Positions 1 through 8,103 are shown, numbered from the stretch's first letter. The stretch is DNA of 64,000 bases from Streptomyces natalensis ATCC 27448 (GCF_000935125.1 NZ_JRKI01000010.1:124001-188000), one strand, 5' to 3'. Notes: generated by a model not told the origin, from the letters alone. Translations and numbers: made by a program.

Positions 1-339
1 GCCACCAAGCGGGTCTGCATGGGCCTCCAGCGCCGCGACAAGGACAAGGTGCTGCACGGCCGCGAGTCCGGCATCATCAAGCGCCTGCCGCACGGTGAGT
101 TCATCGAGGTCCACGAGCCGCTCGACCAGGAGAAGCTGCACATGCTCACCCAGCATGAGCAGCCCGAGCCCTACGAGCTGGGCCCGGAGGTCGACGAGAA
201 CGGCGTCCGCCGCAAGTTCACCCGCGGGCAGAAGCTGCGCGCGAAGCTCTCCAAGGGCTACTACGGCGAGGACAACGTCATCCCCAAGCCGACCGTCGAG
301 GAGTACAAGGAGATCACCAGCGGCCACGGCCACCACTGA
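1..339 (+). CDS. qcrB: Cytochrome bc1 complex cytochrome b subunit, C-terminal end
   Basis: This is the last 112 codons of a reading frame that enters from the left edge and stops at TGA 337-339. The hydrophilic tail ([19 protein letters not shown], later [20 protein letters not shown], ending in GHGHH) matches the long cytoplasmic C-terminus of actinobacterial QcrB, the membrane cytochrome b of the menaquinol:cytochrome c oxidoreductase that passes electrons to the aa3 oxidase. The catalytic transmembrane part lies outside the window. An earlier in-frame start at 19 is not the gene start. It should be the last gene of a qcrCAB operon, and a strong terminator follows. The identification rests on recognition of this tail. 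Confidence 0.9.
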   Translation, partial: ATKRVCMGLQRRDKDKVLHGRESGIIKRLPHGEFIEVHEPLDQEKLHMLTQHEQPEPYELGPEVDENGVRRKFTRGQKLRAKLSKGYYGEDNVIPKPTVEEYKEITSGHGHH

Positions 340-378
340 TCACCGCAGCGCCTTGAGGCGCAGGTAGTACGCCACCCA

Positions 379-449
379 GAGGGCCCCGTCCGTCCCCCAA
401 GCTCTCGACTTCGCTCGAGCAGGGGGGACCCCCACCGGACGGGGCCCTC
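379..449 (+). terminator. Terminator hairpin after qcrB
   Basis: The arms 379-392 and 436-449 are exact complements (GAGGGCCCCGTCCG and its reverse complement), a 14-bp stem. The loop holds a second hairpin-prone segment of the CCCCCAAGCTCTCGACTTCG type, which is frequent in Streptomyces intergenic DNA. There is no T-run, as is usual for streptomycete terminators. It separates the qcr operon from trpD. Confidence 0.8.
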
Positions 450-512
450 CGGCGTGCCCCGGGCTCGATAGGGTGAACGGCAGAGGCACCAGACAAACCA
501 GGAGCGTGGACC

Positions 513-1577
513 ATGAACGTTGTGACCCCGGTGGGCGGCGACAGCGTGGCGGCCCACACCTGGCCGGCCATCCTCAACGCCCTGCTGGACGGCCGTGACC
601 TCGCCGCCGACGACACCGCCTGGGTGATGGACAGGATCATGCGGGGCGAGGCCAGCGACGCCCAGATCGCCGGCTTCGCGGTGGCGCTGCGGGCCAAGGG
701 CGAGACCGTCGCCGAGATCTCCGGGCTCGTGCGCACCATGTACGCGCACGCCCGGCTGATCGAGGTGCCCGGCCCCAGCGTGGACATCGTCGGCACCGGC
801 GGCGACGGCGCCAAGACCGTCAACATCTCCACGATGTCCTCGATCGTGGTGGCCGGCACCGGCGCCAAGGTCGTCAAACACGGCAGCCGCGCCGCGTCCT
901 CGGCCAGCGGCGCCTCCGACGTCCTCGAAAAGCTCGGCGTCAATCTCGACCTCAGCCCCCGGCGGGTCACCGAGGTCGCCGAGGAGGCGGGCATCACCTT
1001 CTGCTTCGCGGTGAAGTTCCACCCCGCGCTGCGCCATGTCGCCAACGCCCGCGCCCAGCTCGGCATCCGCACCACCTTCAATGTGCTGGGCCCGCTGACC
1101 AACCCCGCCCGCGTACGGGCCCAGGCCACCGGCGTCGCCGACGCCCGGATGGCGCCGATCCTGGCCGGGGTGCTCGCCGAGCGCGGCTCCTCGGCGCTGG
1201 TCTTCCGCGGCGACGACGGGCTGGACGAGCTGACCACCACCGCCACCTCGCGGGTGTGGGTGGTCCGCGACGGCACGGTCCGCGAGGAGGGCTTCGACCC
1301 CCGCGACGTGGGCATCGGCCTCGTCCCGGTGGAGGCCCTGCGCGGCGCCGACGCCTCGTACAACGCGGACGTGGCCCGCCGTCTGCTGGACGGCGAGACC
1401 GGCCCGGTGCGCGAGGCGGTCCTGCTCAATGCGGCGGCGGCCCTGGTGGCGCTGCATCCGTCCGGGGCGCCGCTGACGGAGCAGATCCGGGCCGGCATCG
1501 AGAAGGCCGCCGCGGCCATCGACTCGGGCGCGGCCAAACGGGCCCTGGAGCGGTGGGTGGCGGCCAGCAACGCCTGA
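513..1577 (+). CDS. trpD: Anthranilate phosphoribosyltransferase
   Basis: TrpD transfers the phosphoribosyl group of PRPP to anthranilate, the second committed step of tryptophan synthesis in the cytoplasm. The 354-aa protein has the family hallmarks: [18 protein letters not shown] (PRPP/Mg site, about residue 90), [20 protein letters not shown], and [20 protein letters not shown]. Length is normal. The ATG is preceded by AGGAG at 500-504 with 8 nt spacing. A promoter -10 TAGGGT lies at 469-474, so it appears to be transcribed alone, well away from the trpEG gene at 26.4-28.4 kb. A terminator follows at 1639-1673. Confidence 0.97.
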   Translation: MNVVTPVGGDSVAAHTWPAILNALLDGRDLAADDTAWVMDRIMRGEASDAQIAGFAVALRAKGETVAEISGLVRTMYAHARLIEVPGPSVDIVGTGGDGAKTVNISTMSSIVVAGTGAKVVKHGSRAASSASGASDVLEKLGVNLDLSPRRVTEVAEEAGITFCFAVKFHPALRHVANARAQLGIRTTFNVLGPLTNPARVRAQATGVADARMAPILAGVLAERGSSALVFRGDDGLDELTTTATSRVWVVRDGTVREEGFDPRDVGIGLVPVEALRGADASYNADVARRLLDGETGPVREAVLLNAAAALVALHPSGAPLTEQIRAGIEKAAAAIDSGAAKRALERWVAASNA

Positions 1578-1638
1578 GGCGCCGTGCGCCGGCCGTGACG
1601 CCCGAGCCGTGACGCACGGCCGTCACGCAGAGTGTGAC

Positions 1639-1673
1639 GCAAGCCCCTGTCCGGTATCCGGACCGGGGCTTGC
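1639..1673 (+). terminator. Terminator after trpD
   Basis: GCAAGCCCC (1639-1647) pairs with GGGGCTTGC (1665-1673), and inside it GTCCGG pairs with CCGGAC around a TAT loop (1649-1663). This makes a nearly continuous 15-bp stem between trpD and the riboswitch-controlled gene downstream. No T-tract follows. Confidence 0.7.
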
Positions 1674-1697
1674 GCGCGCATTGCCGTATGGCATGAT
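1670..1697 (+). promoter_or_regulatory. Candidate promoter for the SAM riboswitch transcript
   Basis: TTGCGC (1670-1675) and CATGAT (1692-1697) are spaced by 16 nt and would start transcription just before the riboswitch P1 strand at 1706. It overlaps the right arm of the trpD terminator. This is a motif-based inference only. Confidence 0.4.
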
Positions 1698-1703
1698 GCA
1701 GCT

Positions 1704-1860
1704 CAGGTCACGAGTGACAGCGATGTAGGCCCCGGCCCGCTGTCCGGCAACCCTCCGTCCGTGGCGGGGTGCCCCGGGTGATGACCAGGCCGCAGGCAGC
1801 GAGGTCTGCGGCAAGCGCGGATCCCTCGCCAGGGATCCTGGTCCTCGAGGGAGCCCTTCC
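1704..1860 (+). promoter_or_regulatory. SAM-IV riboswitch
   Basis: The 5' leader of the aminotransferase gene carries a SAM-binding core. GGTCA (1706-1710) pairs with TGACC (1782-1786) as P1, and GACAG (1716-1720) pairs with CTGTC (1740-1744) as P2. These are followed by the invariant GGCAACC (1746-1752), a P3 of CCCTCC against GGCGGGG, and then GTGCCCCGGGTGATGACC. This layout, with an extra stem-loop after P1 (GGATCCCTCGCCAGGGATCC), is that of the actinobacterial SAM-IV class, related to SAM-I. A further hairpin GGGGCC-TAC-GGCCCC (1881-1895), followed by pyrimidine-rich sequence, may be the expression platform. Family assignment comes from recognised motifs; control of the downstream gene is inferred from position. 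Confidence 0.85.
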
Positions 1861-2016
1861 GTGATGCAGCGAATGCGATAGGGGCCTACGGCCCCGCTTC
1901 TCCGCCTCTTCCTCTTCAACCGCTGCGGCCGTTCTGCGTGCGCCTCTGTGCACCTCCGCCGGCGCCTCCGCGTACCCGTCCGCAGCGAATTCGCTTACCT
2001 CTCACGGGAGTTCGCC

Positions 2017-3387
2017 ATGTCTGTCTCCGCCGTTGCCGCCGACCGTTCCGTTTGTGCCCCGCTGCCGGTTCTGGGCCGAGATGTCCTCGTCCCGCTGGTG
2101 ACCGGCGGCGAGGCCGTCTACGCCGCGCTCGACTACGCCGCCAGCGCCCCCGCCCTCCAGCGCGTCTGGGACGACGTCGCCGCCTACGCCCCGTACTACG
2201 GCAGCGTCCACCGCGGCGCCGGATACCTCTCGCAGCTGTCCACCGACCTCTTCGAGAACAGCCGCACGACCATCGCGGACTTCCTCGGCTGCCGCGCCGA
2301 CGACCAGGTGGTCTTCACCCGCTCCACCACCGACTCGCTCAACCTCCTCGCCGCCGTACTCCCGCAGGGCACCCGGGTGTTCGTCTTCGAGACCGAGCAC
2401 CACGCCTCCCTGCTGCCGTGGGAGCAGCGCGCCGGCGTCGAGGTCACCTACCTCAACGCACCGCGGACGCACGGCGAGGCCGTCGACACCCTGGAGAAGG
2501 CGCTGGCCGAGCGCGAGCCCTGCGGCCCGGCGCTGGTGTGCGTGACCGGCGCCTCCAACGTGACCGGCGAGCTGTGGCCCGTCCGGGAACTGGCCGCCGC
2601 GGCCCATGCGCACGGAGCCCGGATCGTCCTGGACGCCGCTCAGCTCGCCCCGCACCACCCCCTGGACATCGCCGAACTGGACGTCGACTGGGTCGCCTTC
2701 TCCGGCCACAAGCTCTACGCGCCGTTCGGCGCCGGGGTGCTGGCCGGGCGCGCCGACTGGCTGCGGTCGGCCGACCCGTACCTGGCGGGCGGCGGCGCCA
2801 GCCGCAAGGTCTCGCGGCGTACGGACGGCGGCGTGGACGTCGAATGGCACACCACCGCGGCCCGCCACGAGGCCGGTTCGCCGAACGTCATCGGCGCCTA
2901 TGCCATCGCCTCCGCCTGCCAGGCCCTGACCGAGGCCGGGTTCGACACCCTGGTCGCCCGCGAGCGGGAGCTGATCGCCAAGGTTCGTGCGGGGCTGGCC
3001 GAGGTCCCCGAGGTCAAGGTCCTCTCCCTCTTCGGCGACGACGCCCCGCGGGTGGGCGTGCTCTCCTTCGTCGTGGACGGCTGGAACAGCTCCCACTTCG
3101 CCGCCGCCCTCTCCGCCGAGTACGGCATCGGCGTCCGCGACGGCCTCTTCTGCGCCCACCCCCTCGTCCGCACGCTCCTCGGCAGCGAGCCCCAGGACCC
3201 GGGCGAATGCGGCGCCCCTGAGGCGGCCCCCGGCGAGCGCTCCCTCAACGCCATCCGCGTCAGTTTCGGCGCGGGCACGCCGGACGAACACGTCGACCGC
3301 TTCGTCCGGGCGGTGAAGGAACTGGTGACGGACGGCGCGCGGTGGAACTACCGGACGGAGGACGGGCGTTGCGTGCCCGCCGCGTAG
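2017..3387 (+). CDS. Class-V aminotransferase / cysteine-desulfurase-like PLP enzyme
   Basis: A 456-aa fold-type I PLP enzyme of the NifS/SufS-like class-V family. It shows the substrate-side segment YGSVHRGAGYLSQLST, the PLP phosphate region TRSTTDSLNLLA, the PLP-facing histidine in ETEHHASLLPW, the aspartate of VLDAAQLAPHHPLD and the Schiff-base lysine in AFSGHKLYAPFGAGVL. The start at 2017 has GGGAG six nt upstream; an in-frame ATG at 1948 lies in the leader. The gene stands alone behind a SAM-IV riboswitch, which suggests a role in sulfur amino-acid metabolism, such as desulfuration or lyase chemistry on a cysteine- or methionine-derived substrate. The substrate cannot be read from sequence. 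Confidence 0.85.
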   Translation: MSVSAVAADRSVCAPLPVLGRDVLVPLVTGGEAVYAALDYAASAPALQRVWDDVAAYAPYYGSVHRGAGYLSQLSTDLFENSRTTIADFLGCRADDQVVFTRSTTDSLNLLAAVLPQGTRVFVFETEHHASLLPWEQRAGVEVTYLNAPRTHGEAVDTLEKALAEREPCGPALVCVTGASNVTGELWPVRELAAAAHAHGARIVLDAAQLAPHHPLDIAELDVDWVAFSGHKLYAPFGAGVLAGRADWLRSADPYLAGGGASRKVSRRTDGGVDVEWHTTAARHEAGSPNVIGAYAIASACQALTEAGFDTLVARERELIAKVRAGLAEVPEVKVLSLFGDDAPRVGVLSFVVDGWNSSHFAAALSAEYGIGVRDGLFCAHPLVRTLLGSEPQDPGECGAPEAAPGERSLNAIRVSFGAGTPDEHVDRFVRAVKELVTDGARWNYRTEDGRCVPAA

Positions 3388-3395
3388 CGGGGTTT

Positions 3396-3799
3396 TCTCC
3401 CCACGTTTTCGGCCATCCCGCCGCGGTTTCTTCTCGCCGTTGCGCCTGCGGCGGGCGTGGGTTGTACGGGTGCGGTGCCACGCCTCCGGACTTCGTCCTG
3501 CGGCGCGGCCCCTCCCGTGGGTGGGGGGAAGGGGCCGGTGGGGGCGTGCGTCGTCTGTCCGTTTCCGTATGACTCGACGGACATGCGGCACCCGACCGCC
3601 CACGTGTACCCCCACTGTTTTTCTCCCACCCCCAACGGGGAGGGGCCGGGCCGCAGGACGAAGTTCGGAGGCCCGGTCCCGCAGCCGAACAGCCCCGCGC
3701 AAGCGGCAACGCCCGCCGCAGGCGCAACGGCGGGAAAGCCACAACGTCGGCCCAGGCAAAGCGCAGCGGACGGGCGGGACAGCCGAAGACGTGGGGAGA
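3396..3799. repeat. Long palindromic repeat, copy A
   Basis: A roughly 400-bp inverted repeat fills the gap between two convergent genes. The ends TCTCCCCACGTTTTCGGC (3396-3413) and GCCGAAGACGTGGGGAGA (3782-3799) are near-complementary, and the arms continue inward with GCCTGCGGCGGGCG and its complement. Both arms carry a CCTCCGRACTTCGTCCTGCGG block followed by GGCCCCTCCC. The left arm has the GGTGCGGTGCCACGCC cassette and the right arm the AGCCGAACAGCCCCGCGC cassette. Copies B and C are at 12.1 and 34.7 kb. The frames across it resemble translated repeat, not genes. Confidence 0.85.
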
Positions 3800-3804
3800 A
3801 GACG

Positions 3805-4086
3805 CTACGCGTCTAGGCCAATAGAGAACGCGGCCTCAAGGTCATGCTGCGAATACGTGCGGAACGCAATGTGCGTCTCCGTGGACGCGACCCCGGGAAT
3901 CTTGCTGATGCGGCCGGGGATGACGTCGGCCAGATCGTCGTGCTTCGCCACGCGAACCATCGCGATCAGGTCGTGCGCGCCGGTGACGGAGTAGACCTCG
4001 CTGACGCCTTCCAGCGCGGCGATCTTCTCGGCGATCTCCGGGATCTGGTCCACGCTGGTCTTGATGAGCACGATCGACGTGATCAC
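3805..4086 (-). CDS. Stand-alone Lrp/AsnC ligand-binding (RAM) domain protein
   Basis: A 93-aa protein equivalent to only the C-terminal regulation-of-amino-acid-metabolism domain of Lrp/AsnC regulators. The first strand MITSIVLIKTSV, the loop VYSVTGAHDLIAMVRV and the late segment IPGVASTETHIAFRTYS follow the betaalphabetabetaalphabeta pattern. No helix-turn-helix is present, so it cannot bind DNA by itself; related proteins oligomerise and bind small effectors. The start is GTG, overlapping the rhomboid stop (GTGA), so the two genes are probably translationally coupled. The 3' end abuts palindrome A. Confidence 0.85.
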   Translation of the reverse strand: MITSIVLIKTSVDQIPEIAEKIAALEGVSEVYSVTGAHDLIAMVRVAKHDDLADVIPGRISKIPGVASTETHIAFRTYSQHDLEAAFSIGLDA

Positions 4087-4880
4087 GGCTGGCTCTCTCC
4101 CTCGGTCGCCGGTTCGCTTCCCGGTTCGTTCCCCCTGGTGGACCCCACACTATCCCTCCCGTAGCGGGCCCATGCGTACAGGAAGCCGAGGGCGAAGCCG
4201 ACGACATGGGCGAGGTAGGCGACGCCGGGACCGCGCGGGTCGTCCTGGGCGGACTGCCACTGGAGGACGAACCAGAAGAGCAGCACGATCCAGGCGGGGA
4301 AGCGCAGGGGGAGGAAGAAGAGGAAGGGGAAGACGCTGGTGACGCGGGCCCTGGGGAAGAGGTAGAGGAAGGCGCCGAGGACGCCGGAGATCGAGCCGGA
4401 GGCGCCGACCAGGGTCTGCGGGGAGCCCGCGTGTGCGGCCGCGTAGCCGAACAGGGCCAGATAGCCGACGATGAGGTAGAAGGCGGTGAAGGCGAACCGC
4501 CCCATCCGCGTTTCCGTCATCCCGCCGAAGACATACAAGAACAGCAGGTTGCCGAGCAGATGCAGCCAGCCGCCGTGGATGAACAGCGCGGTCAGCGGGG
4601 TGAGCAGGGCGTGCGGTGAGCCGCTCCACAGGTCGAGCGGGATCACGCCCCAGCGCGCGAAATACGCGGTCTGCGCCTGGGCCAGCGCCTGGCCGTGACC
4701 GTACATCTGGTTCAGTCCGGAGGCCGGGCCGACCACGAAGATCACGCAGCACAGCGCGATCAGGACATTCGTCATCCGCGAGAAAACCGCCGCCAGGGAG
4801 CGGACGGGATGCGGTGGCCGGGGGATACCCGGGAACAGGGACGGCGCCGTCATGAAGTGATCATGGCTTAATGCGGGCAT
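4083..4880 (-). CDS. Rhomboid-family intramembrane serine protease
   Basis: A 265-aa polytopic membrane protein with about six to seven hydrophobic segments. The rhomboid signatures are present: HLLGNLLFLYVFGG (conserved His/Asn helix), the nucleophile motif GASGSISGVLGAF (GxSG) and the catalytic histidine in VAYLAHVVGFALGF. Such proteases cut transmembrane substrates within the bilayer. The first start (4880) gives a short polar N-terminus; a second ATG at 4853 is equally possible, and neither has a strong ribosome-binding site. It is the upstream partner of the RAM-domain gene, with a 4-nt overlap. The substrate is unknown. Confidence 0.9.
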   Translation of the reverse strand: MPALSHDHFMTAPSLFPGIPRPPHPVRSLAAVFSRMTNVLIALCCVIFVVGPASGLNQMYGHGQALAQAQTAYFARWGVIPLDLWSGSPHALLTPLTALFIHGGWLHLLGNLLFLYVFGGMTETRMGRFAFTAFYLIVGYLALFGYAAAHAGSPQTLVGASGSISGVLGAFLYLFPRARVTSVFPFLFFLPLRFPAWIVLLFWFVLQWQSAQDDPRGPGVAYLAHVVGFALGFLYAWARYGRDSVGSTRGNEPGSEPATEGESQP

Positions 4881-5010
4881 TCGGGACAGAGTGCCTCGCC
4901 GCGTCCCGCCTCCTGGGCGGGGCCCGCACCGGCCCCCCGTCAGGCCGTAGGGTTGCAGTCAGTACCTTGCGTAACCTTGCGCACTTTCGCAGCCCGAAAG
5001 AGAGGACGGC

Positions 5011-5253
5011 ATGATGGGTGTTCCCATGCCGACGGTCGAGACCCGGTGGCGCTGCACGCTCTGCGGCAATCTCACCAGGTTCGATGTCACCCGCCGGTCC
5101 AAGGTGGTGGAGTACGTGCACCTGGATCTGGCCGGGGAGCCGAAGGTGGAGGAGCGCGAGGTGCTCAGTGAGAGCATCGAGTCCGTGCGCTGCCGCTGGT
5201 GCAACGCGGTCGACCAGATCGAGCTGGTGGACCGGCCGGGCGCGAGCGCCTGA
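5011..5253 (+). CDS. Small zinc-ribbon protein
   Basis: An 80-aa protein with two CxxC knuckles, WRCTLCGNLTRFD near the N-terminus and VRCRWCNAVDQIE near the C-terminus, separated by a charged strand-rich stretch. This is a typical single Zn-ribbon fold. The ATG has GAGAGGA just upstream; the following in-frame ATG codon (codon 2) and the one at codon 6 are alternatives. A TAGGGT -10 box lies at about 4946. It sits 18 nt before the NYN-domain gene and is probably co-transcribed with it. The biochemical role is unknown; conserved actinobacterial hypothetical. Confidence 0.8.
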   Translation: MMGVPMPTVETRWRCTLCGNLTRFDVTRRSKVVEYVHLDLAGEPKVEEREVLSESIESVRCRWCNAVDQIELVDRPGASA

Positions 5254-5271
5254 GATCGGAGCGAGCAAGCC

Positions 5272-6645
5272 GTGGTGGAGCGTCCGGAAAGGGAGCAGGG
5301 AGCGGCGTACGCCGACGCATCCGAGGGTGCCGTCGACGACGTGCTCGACCGTCCGCTGCCCGAGGGCGTACGGCGCCGGGTCGTGGCGCTCACCGCGGAG
5401 TCCTTCGGCGCGCTGACCGTCACCGAACTGCCACCCCCCTTGCGGCAGTACGCCCGTTTCACCCCGACTCGTCGCGCCAAGTTCGCGGGGAATGCGATGG
5501 CCGCGGCGCTGGAGAGCGATGCGGTCTTCCGGCAGCGGATCGCGGGCAAGCTGCGCGAGGCCCAGCCGGAGCTGGCCGCGGCGCTGGAGGACGGCACCCC
5601 GCCCGCGGCCGCCGATCCGCTCGATGTCGCGGCGGCCGCTTATGTGCTGCGCCCCGAGGGCTGGGTCAAGCTCGTCGCGGCGGCCGGCGAGGAGGCGCAG
5701 CGGGCGCGTGCCGAGCGGGCCGGCGAGGAGGCCGAGCGGGAGCTGGCGCGGCTGCGCGAGGAGCTGGCTCAGGTACGCGGCGAGGCGCGCGGCGACGTCG
5801 AGCGGGTACGGGCGGATCTGGACGCGGCCCGTAAGGAGAACGAGTCGCTCCAGCGCAAACTGCGCAGTGCGCTCAGCGATGTCAAACGCGGCGAGGCGGC
5901 GGTGCGCAAGGCCGATGCCGCGCTGGAGGCGGTGCGTTCCCGGAGCGCGACCGAAAAAGCCCTTGCGGACAGCGAGCTGCGTCGGCTCAAGGCCCGTATC
6001 GCCGAGGCCGAATCGGCGCTGGAGGCCAGCCGGCGGGCCGCCCGCGAGGGCCGTAGCGTCGAGGACATGCGGGTGCGCCTGCTGCTGGACACGGTGCTGG
6101 ACGCCGCCCAGGGCCTGCGCCGCGAACTGGCCCTGCCGCCCGCCAGCATCCACCCCGCGGACACCGTCGAGGCGGTCGCCCCGGGCCGGATGACGCCCAA
6201 GGACATCGCGACCCGGGCGCTGTCGGAGATGGACCCGGCGCTGCTCGACCAGCTCCTGGCGCTGCCGCAGGCGCATTTGGTGGTGGACGGCTACAACGTG
6301 ACCAAAACCGGCTATCCGACCATGCCGCTGGACAAGCAGCGGCTGCGGCTGCTGGGCGGGCTCGCGGTGCTGGCCGCGCAGACCGGTGCCGAGATGACCT
6401 GTGTCTTCGACGGTGCGGAGCTGGCGGCGCCGGTGCTGCTCGCGCCGCCGCGCGGGGTGCGGGTGCTGTTCAGCAAACCGGGCGTGACGGCCGATGAATT
6501 GATCCGCCAGCTGGTACGGGCCGAGCCGCCCGGCCGCCCGGTCGTCGTGGTCTCCACCGACCGGGAGGTGGCCGACGGCGTCGCCAAGGCGGGCGCCCGT
6601 CCGGTGGCATCGGCCCTGCTGCTCAAGCGACTTGCCCGGACCTGA
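5272..6645 (+). CDS. NYN-domain (PIN-like) putative RNA-binding/nuclease protein with coiled coil
   Basis: A 457-aa protein. About residues 140-275 form a long Ala/Glu/Arg-rich coiled coil (ERAGEEAERELARLREEL onward). The C-terminal 130 residues are a YacP-like NYN domain: HLVVDGYNVTKTGYP (first catalytic Asp), MTCVFDGAEL, VTADELIRQLV and VVVVSTDREVADGVAKAGA (second acidic site). NYN domains share the PIN nuclease fold and act on RNA in many bacteria; in Bacillus the YacP/Rae1 relative cleaves mRNA in the ribosomal A site. The start is GTG with GGAGCGAG upstream. The coiled coil suggests oligomerisation or tethering. Target unknown. Confidence 0.85.
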   Translation: MVERPEREQGAAYADASEGAVDDVLDRPLPEGVRRRVVALTAESFGALTVTELPPPLRQYARFTPTRRAKFAGNAMAAALESDAVFRQRIAGKLREAQPELAAALEDGTPPAAADPLDVAAAAYVLRPEGWVKLVAAAGEEAQRARAERAGEEAERELARLREELAQVRGEARGDVERVRADLDAARKENESLQRKLRSALSDVKRGEAAVRKADAALEAVRSRSATEKALADSELRRLKARIAEAESALEASRRAAREGRSVEDMRVRLLLDTVLDAAQGLRRELALPPASIHPADTVEAVAPGRMTPKDIATRALSEMDPALLDQLLALPQAHLVVDGYNVTKTGYPTMPLDKQRLRLLGGLAVLAAQTGAEMTCVFDGAELAAPVLLAPPRGVRVLFSKPGVTADELIRQLVRAEPPGRPVVVVSTDREVADGVAKAGARPVASALLLKRLART

Positions 6646-6867
6646 CGGTTTTGCACCCTCCGGTGCCCATCCCGCCCGGAAAATCGCTTGCGTTCCTCCC
6701 ACCTTCCGTATCGCAGCGTCAAATGGCGCTTACTGCCTGTGTGATGTTGGTAAAGGATGGGGATGGTGGCGCAGTTTTTTCCCGTGGGGATTTGAAGCGA
6801 TCACAACTCGGTTACTAAGGTCGGGCACCGAACCTTCATATTGGTGATCATCCAACCGGGGTGGTCA

Positions 6868-6950
6868 GTGAAGGTACCGCCGAGTCCGCGGCGTTCGCGC
6901 GGAGCCGGGGCTTTGTCCCCCCACTTCCCGGTAGGCGGCTGGAGGAAGAA
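6868..6950 (+). promoter_or_regulatory. Possible shortened ydaO-type (c-di-AMP) riboswitch
   Basis: The 318-nt gap upstream of the first NlpC/P60 gene contains GGTACCGCCGAGTCC, a small GC hairpin, CGGAGCCGGGGC, and then CCCGGTAGGCGGC just before the ribosome-binding site. From memory, these match the 5' and 3' conserved blocks of streptomycete ydaO elements, which sit before cell-wall hydrolase genes, and CCGCC/GGCGG can close the outer helix. The central GGGGTGAATC block is not visible, so it may be degenerate or a chance resemblance. The rest of the gap, including an A/T-richer stretch at 6770-6850 likely to hold the promoter, shows nothing I can name. Confidence 0.35.
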
Positions 6951-6963
6951 GGAGCTCGCCCCC

Positions 6964-7989
6964 GTGGCGTCCCACCGTCGACCCAAGCAGCCGAGCCGTA
7001 CGCGCGTCACCGTGCTCACCGCGACCGCGGCAGCGGCCGTCGCCCTCTCCTCGCAGGCCGCCCAGGCCACGCCCAAGCAGGACAAGAAGGACGTCAAGGC
7101 CCAGGTCGACAAGCTCTACGCGCAGGCGGAGCAGGCCACCGAGAAGTACGACGGGGCCAAGGAAGACCAGAACAAGCTCCAAAAAGAGGTGGACCGCCTC
7201 CAGGACAAGGTCGCCCGCGGCCAGGAGGAGCTCAACACCCTCCGCAAGAGCGTGGGCGCCGTCGCCTCCGGCCAGTACCGCAGCGGCAGCATCGACCCCT
7301 CGGTCCAGCTCTTCCTCTCCGGAGACCCGGACACCTACCTGGACAAGGCCTCCACCCTCGACCAGCTCAGCGGCCACCAGGCCCAGGAGCTGAAGACCAT
7401 CGCGGACAAGATGCGTCAGCTCGCCCAGGAGCGCGCCGAGGCCGCGGCCAAGATCAAGGACCTCTCCGAGACCCGTAAGGCGCTCGGTGCGAAGAAGGAC
7501 GAGATCCAGGCCAAGCTCAACAAGGCGCAGCAGCTGCTGAACTCCATGACCGCCAAGGAGAAGGCGGCCATGGAGGCGGCGCAGCAGCGCGCCAACCGCG
7601 ACAACAGCCGGGCCGACCTCGGCAACGACGCGCCCGCCTCGCCGCGCGGTGCGGCCGCCCTGTCCGCCGCCCAGTCCAAGATCGGCTCGCCCTACGTCTG
7701 GGGCGCCACCGGCCCGTCCTCCTTCGACTGCTCGGGCCTGACCTCCTGGGCGTACCAGCAGGCCGGCCAGACGATTCCGCGCACTTCCCAGGAGCAGGCC
7801 AACGCCGGTACCCGGATCGGCTCGGAGAGCGCCCTCAAGCCCGGCGACCTGGTGCTCTTCTTCGGCGACCTGCACCACATCGGCCTCTACGCGGGCAACG
7901 GCATGGTGCTGCACGCCCCGCACACGGGCGCCTCGGTGCGCTACGAGTCGATCAACAACATGCCGTTCCAGTTCGGAGTGCGGGTCTGA
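6964..7989 (+). CDS. Secreted NlpC/P60 peptidoglycan endopeptidase (C40)
   Basis: A 341-aa exported cell-wall hydrolase that cuts peptide stems of peptidoglycan. The GTG at 6964 follows GGAAGAAGGAG and yields a clear signal peptide (basic start, TVLTATAAAAVALSSQAAQA, cleavage after AQA). Residues about 40-220 are a charged coiled coil (QVDKLYAQAEQATEKYD onward), as in RipA-like enzymes, which may keep the enzyme inhibited or tether it. The catalytic domain follows: SPYVWGATGPSSFDCSGLTS (nucleophile Cys), HHIGLYAG (His) and VLHAPHTG. A close paralogue lies immediately downstream. In-frame starts back to 6841 lie in the leader and are rejected. Confidence 0.92.
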   Translation: MASHRRPKQPSRTRVTVLTATAAAAVALSSQAAQATPKQDKKDVKAQVDKLYAQAEQATEKYDGAKEDQNKLQKEVDRLQDKVARGQEELNTLRKSVGAVASGQYRSGSIDPSVQLFLSGDPDTYLDKASTLDQLSGHQAQELKTIADKMRQLAQERAEAAAKIKDLSETRKALGAKKDEIQAKLNKAQQLLNSMTAKEKAAMEAAQQRANRDNSRADLGNDAPASPRGAAALSAAQSKIGSPYVWGATGPSSFDCSGLTSWAYQQAGQTIPRTSQEQANAGTRIGSESALKPGDLVLFFGDLHHIGLYAGNGMVLHAPHTGASVRYESINNMPFQFGVRV

Positions 7990-8064
7990 CGTACGGGCCC
8001 TGCCGTCCGAACGGGCCCAACCTCCCGCCCGAACGGGCGAATTGCGGCCCCCGCCGCTGACTTC

Positions 8065-8103
8065 CCGCCCCGCCGGTGACCTGCACAGTCACCGGCGGGG
8101 CGG
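8065..8103 (+). terminator. Terminator between the two NlpC/P60 genes
   Basis: CCGCCCCGCCGGTGAC (8065-8080) and its exact complement (8088-8103) form a 16-bp stem with a 7-nt loop, about 75 nt after the first hydrolase stop. It suggests the two paralogues are separate transcription units. Confidence 0.75.

Noticed and set aside
261-1457. Long antisense reading frames opposite trpD and many other genes
   Set aside because: High G+C DNA gives long open frames on every strand. These lack motifs and ribosome-binding sites and follow the wobble pattern of the real gene.
3440-3994. Arg/Pro-rich reading frames inside the long palindromes (also at 12175-12636 and 34711-35326)
   Set aside because: The frames occur on both strands of an inverted repeat, repeat between copies, lack ribosome-binding sites and have no domain. 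They are translated repeat DNA.
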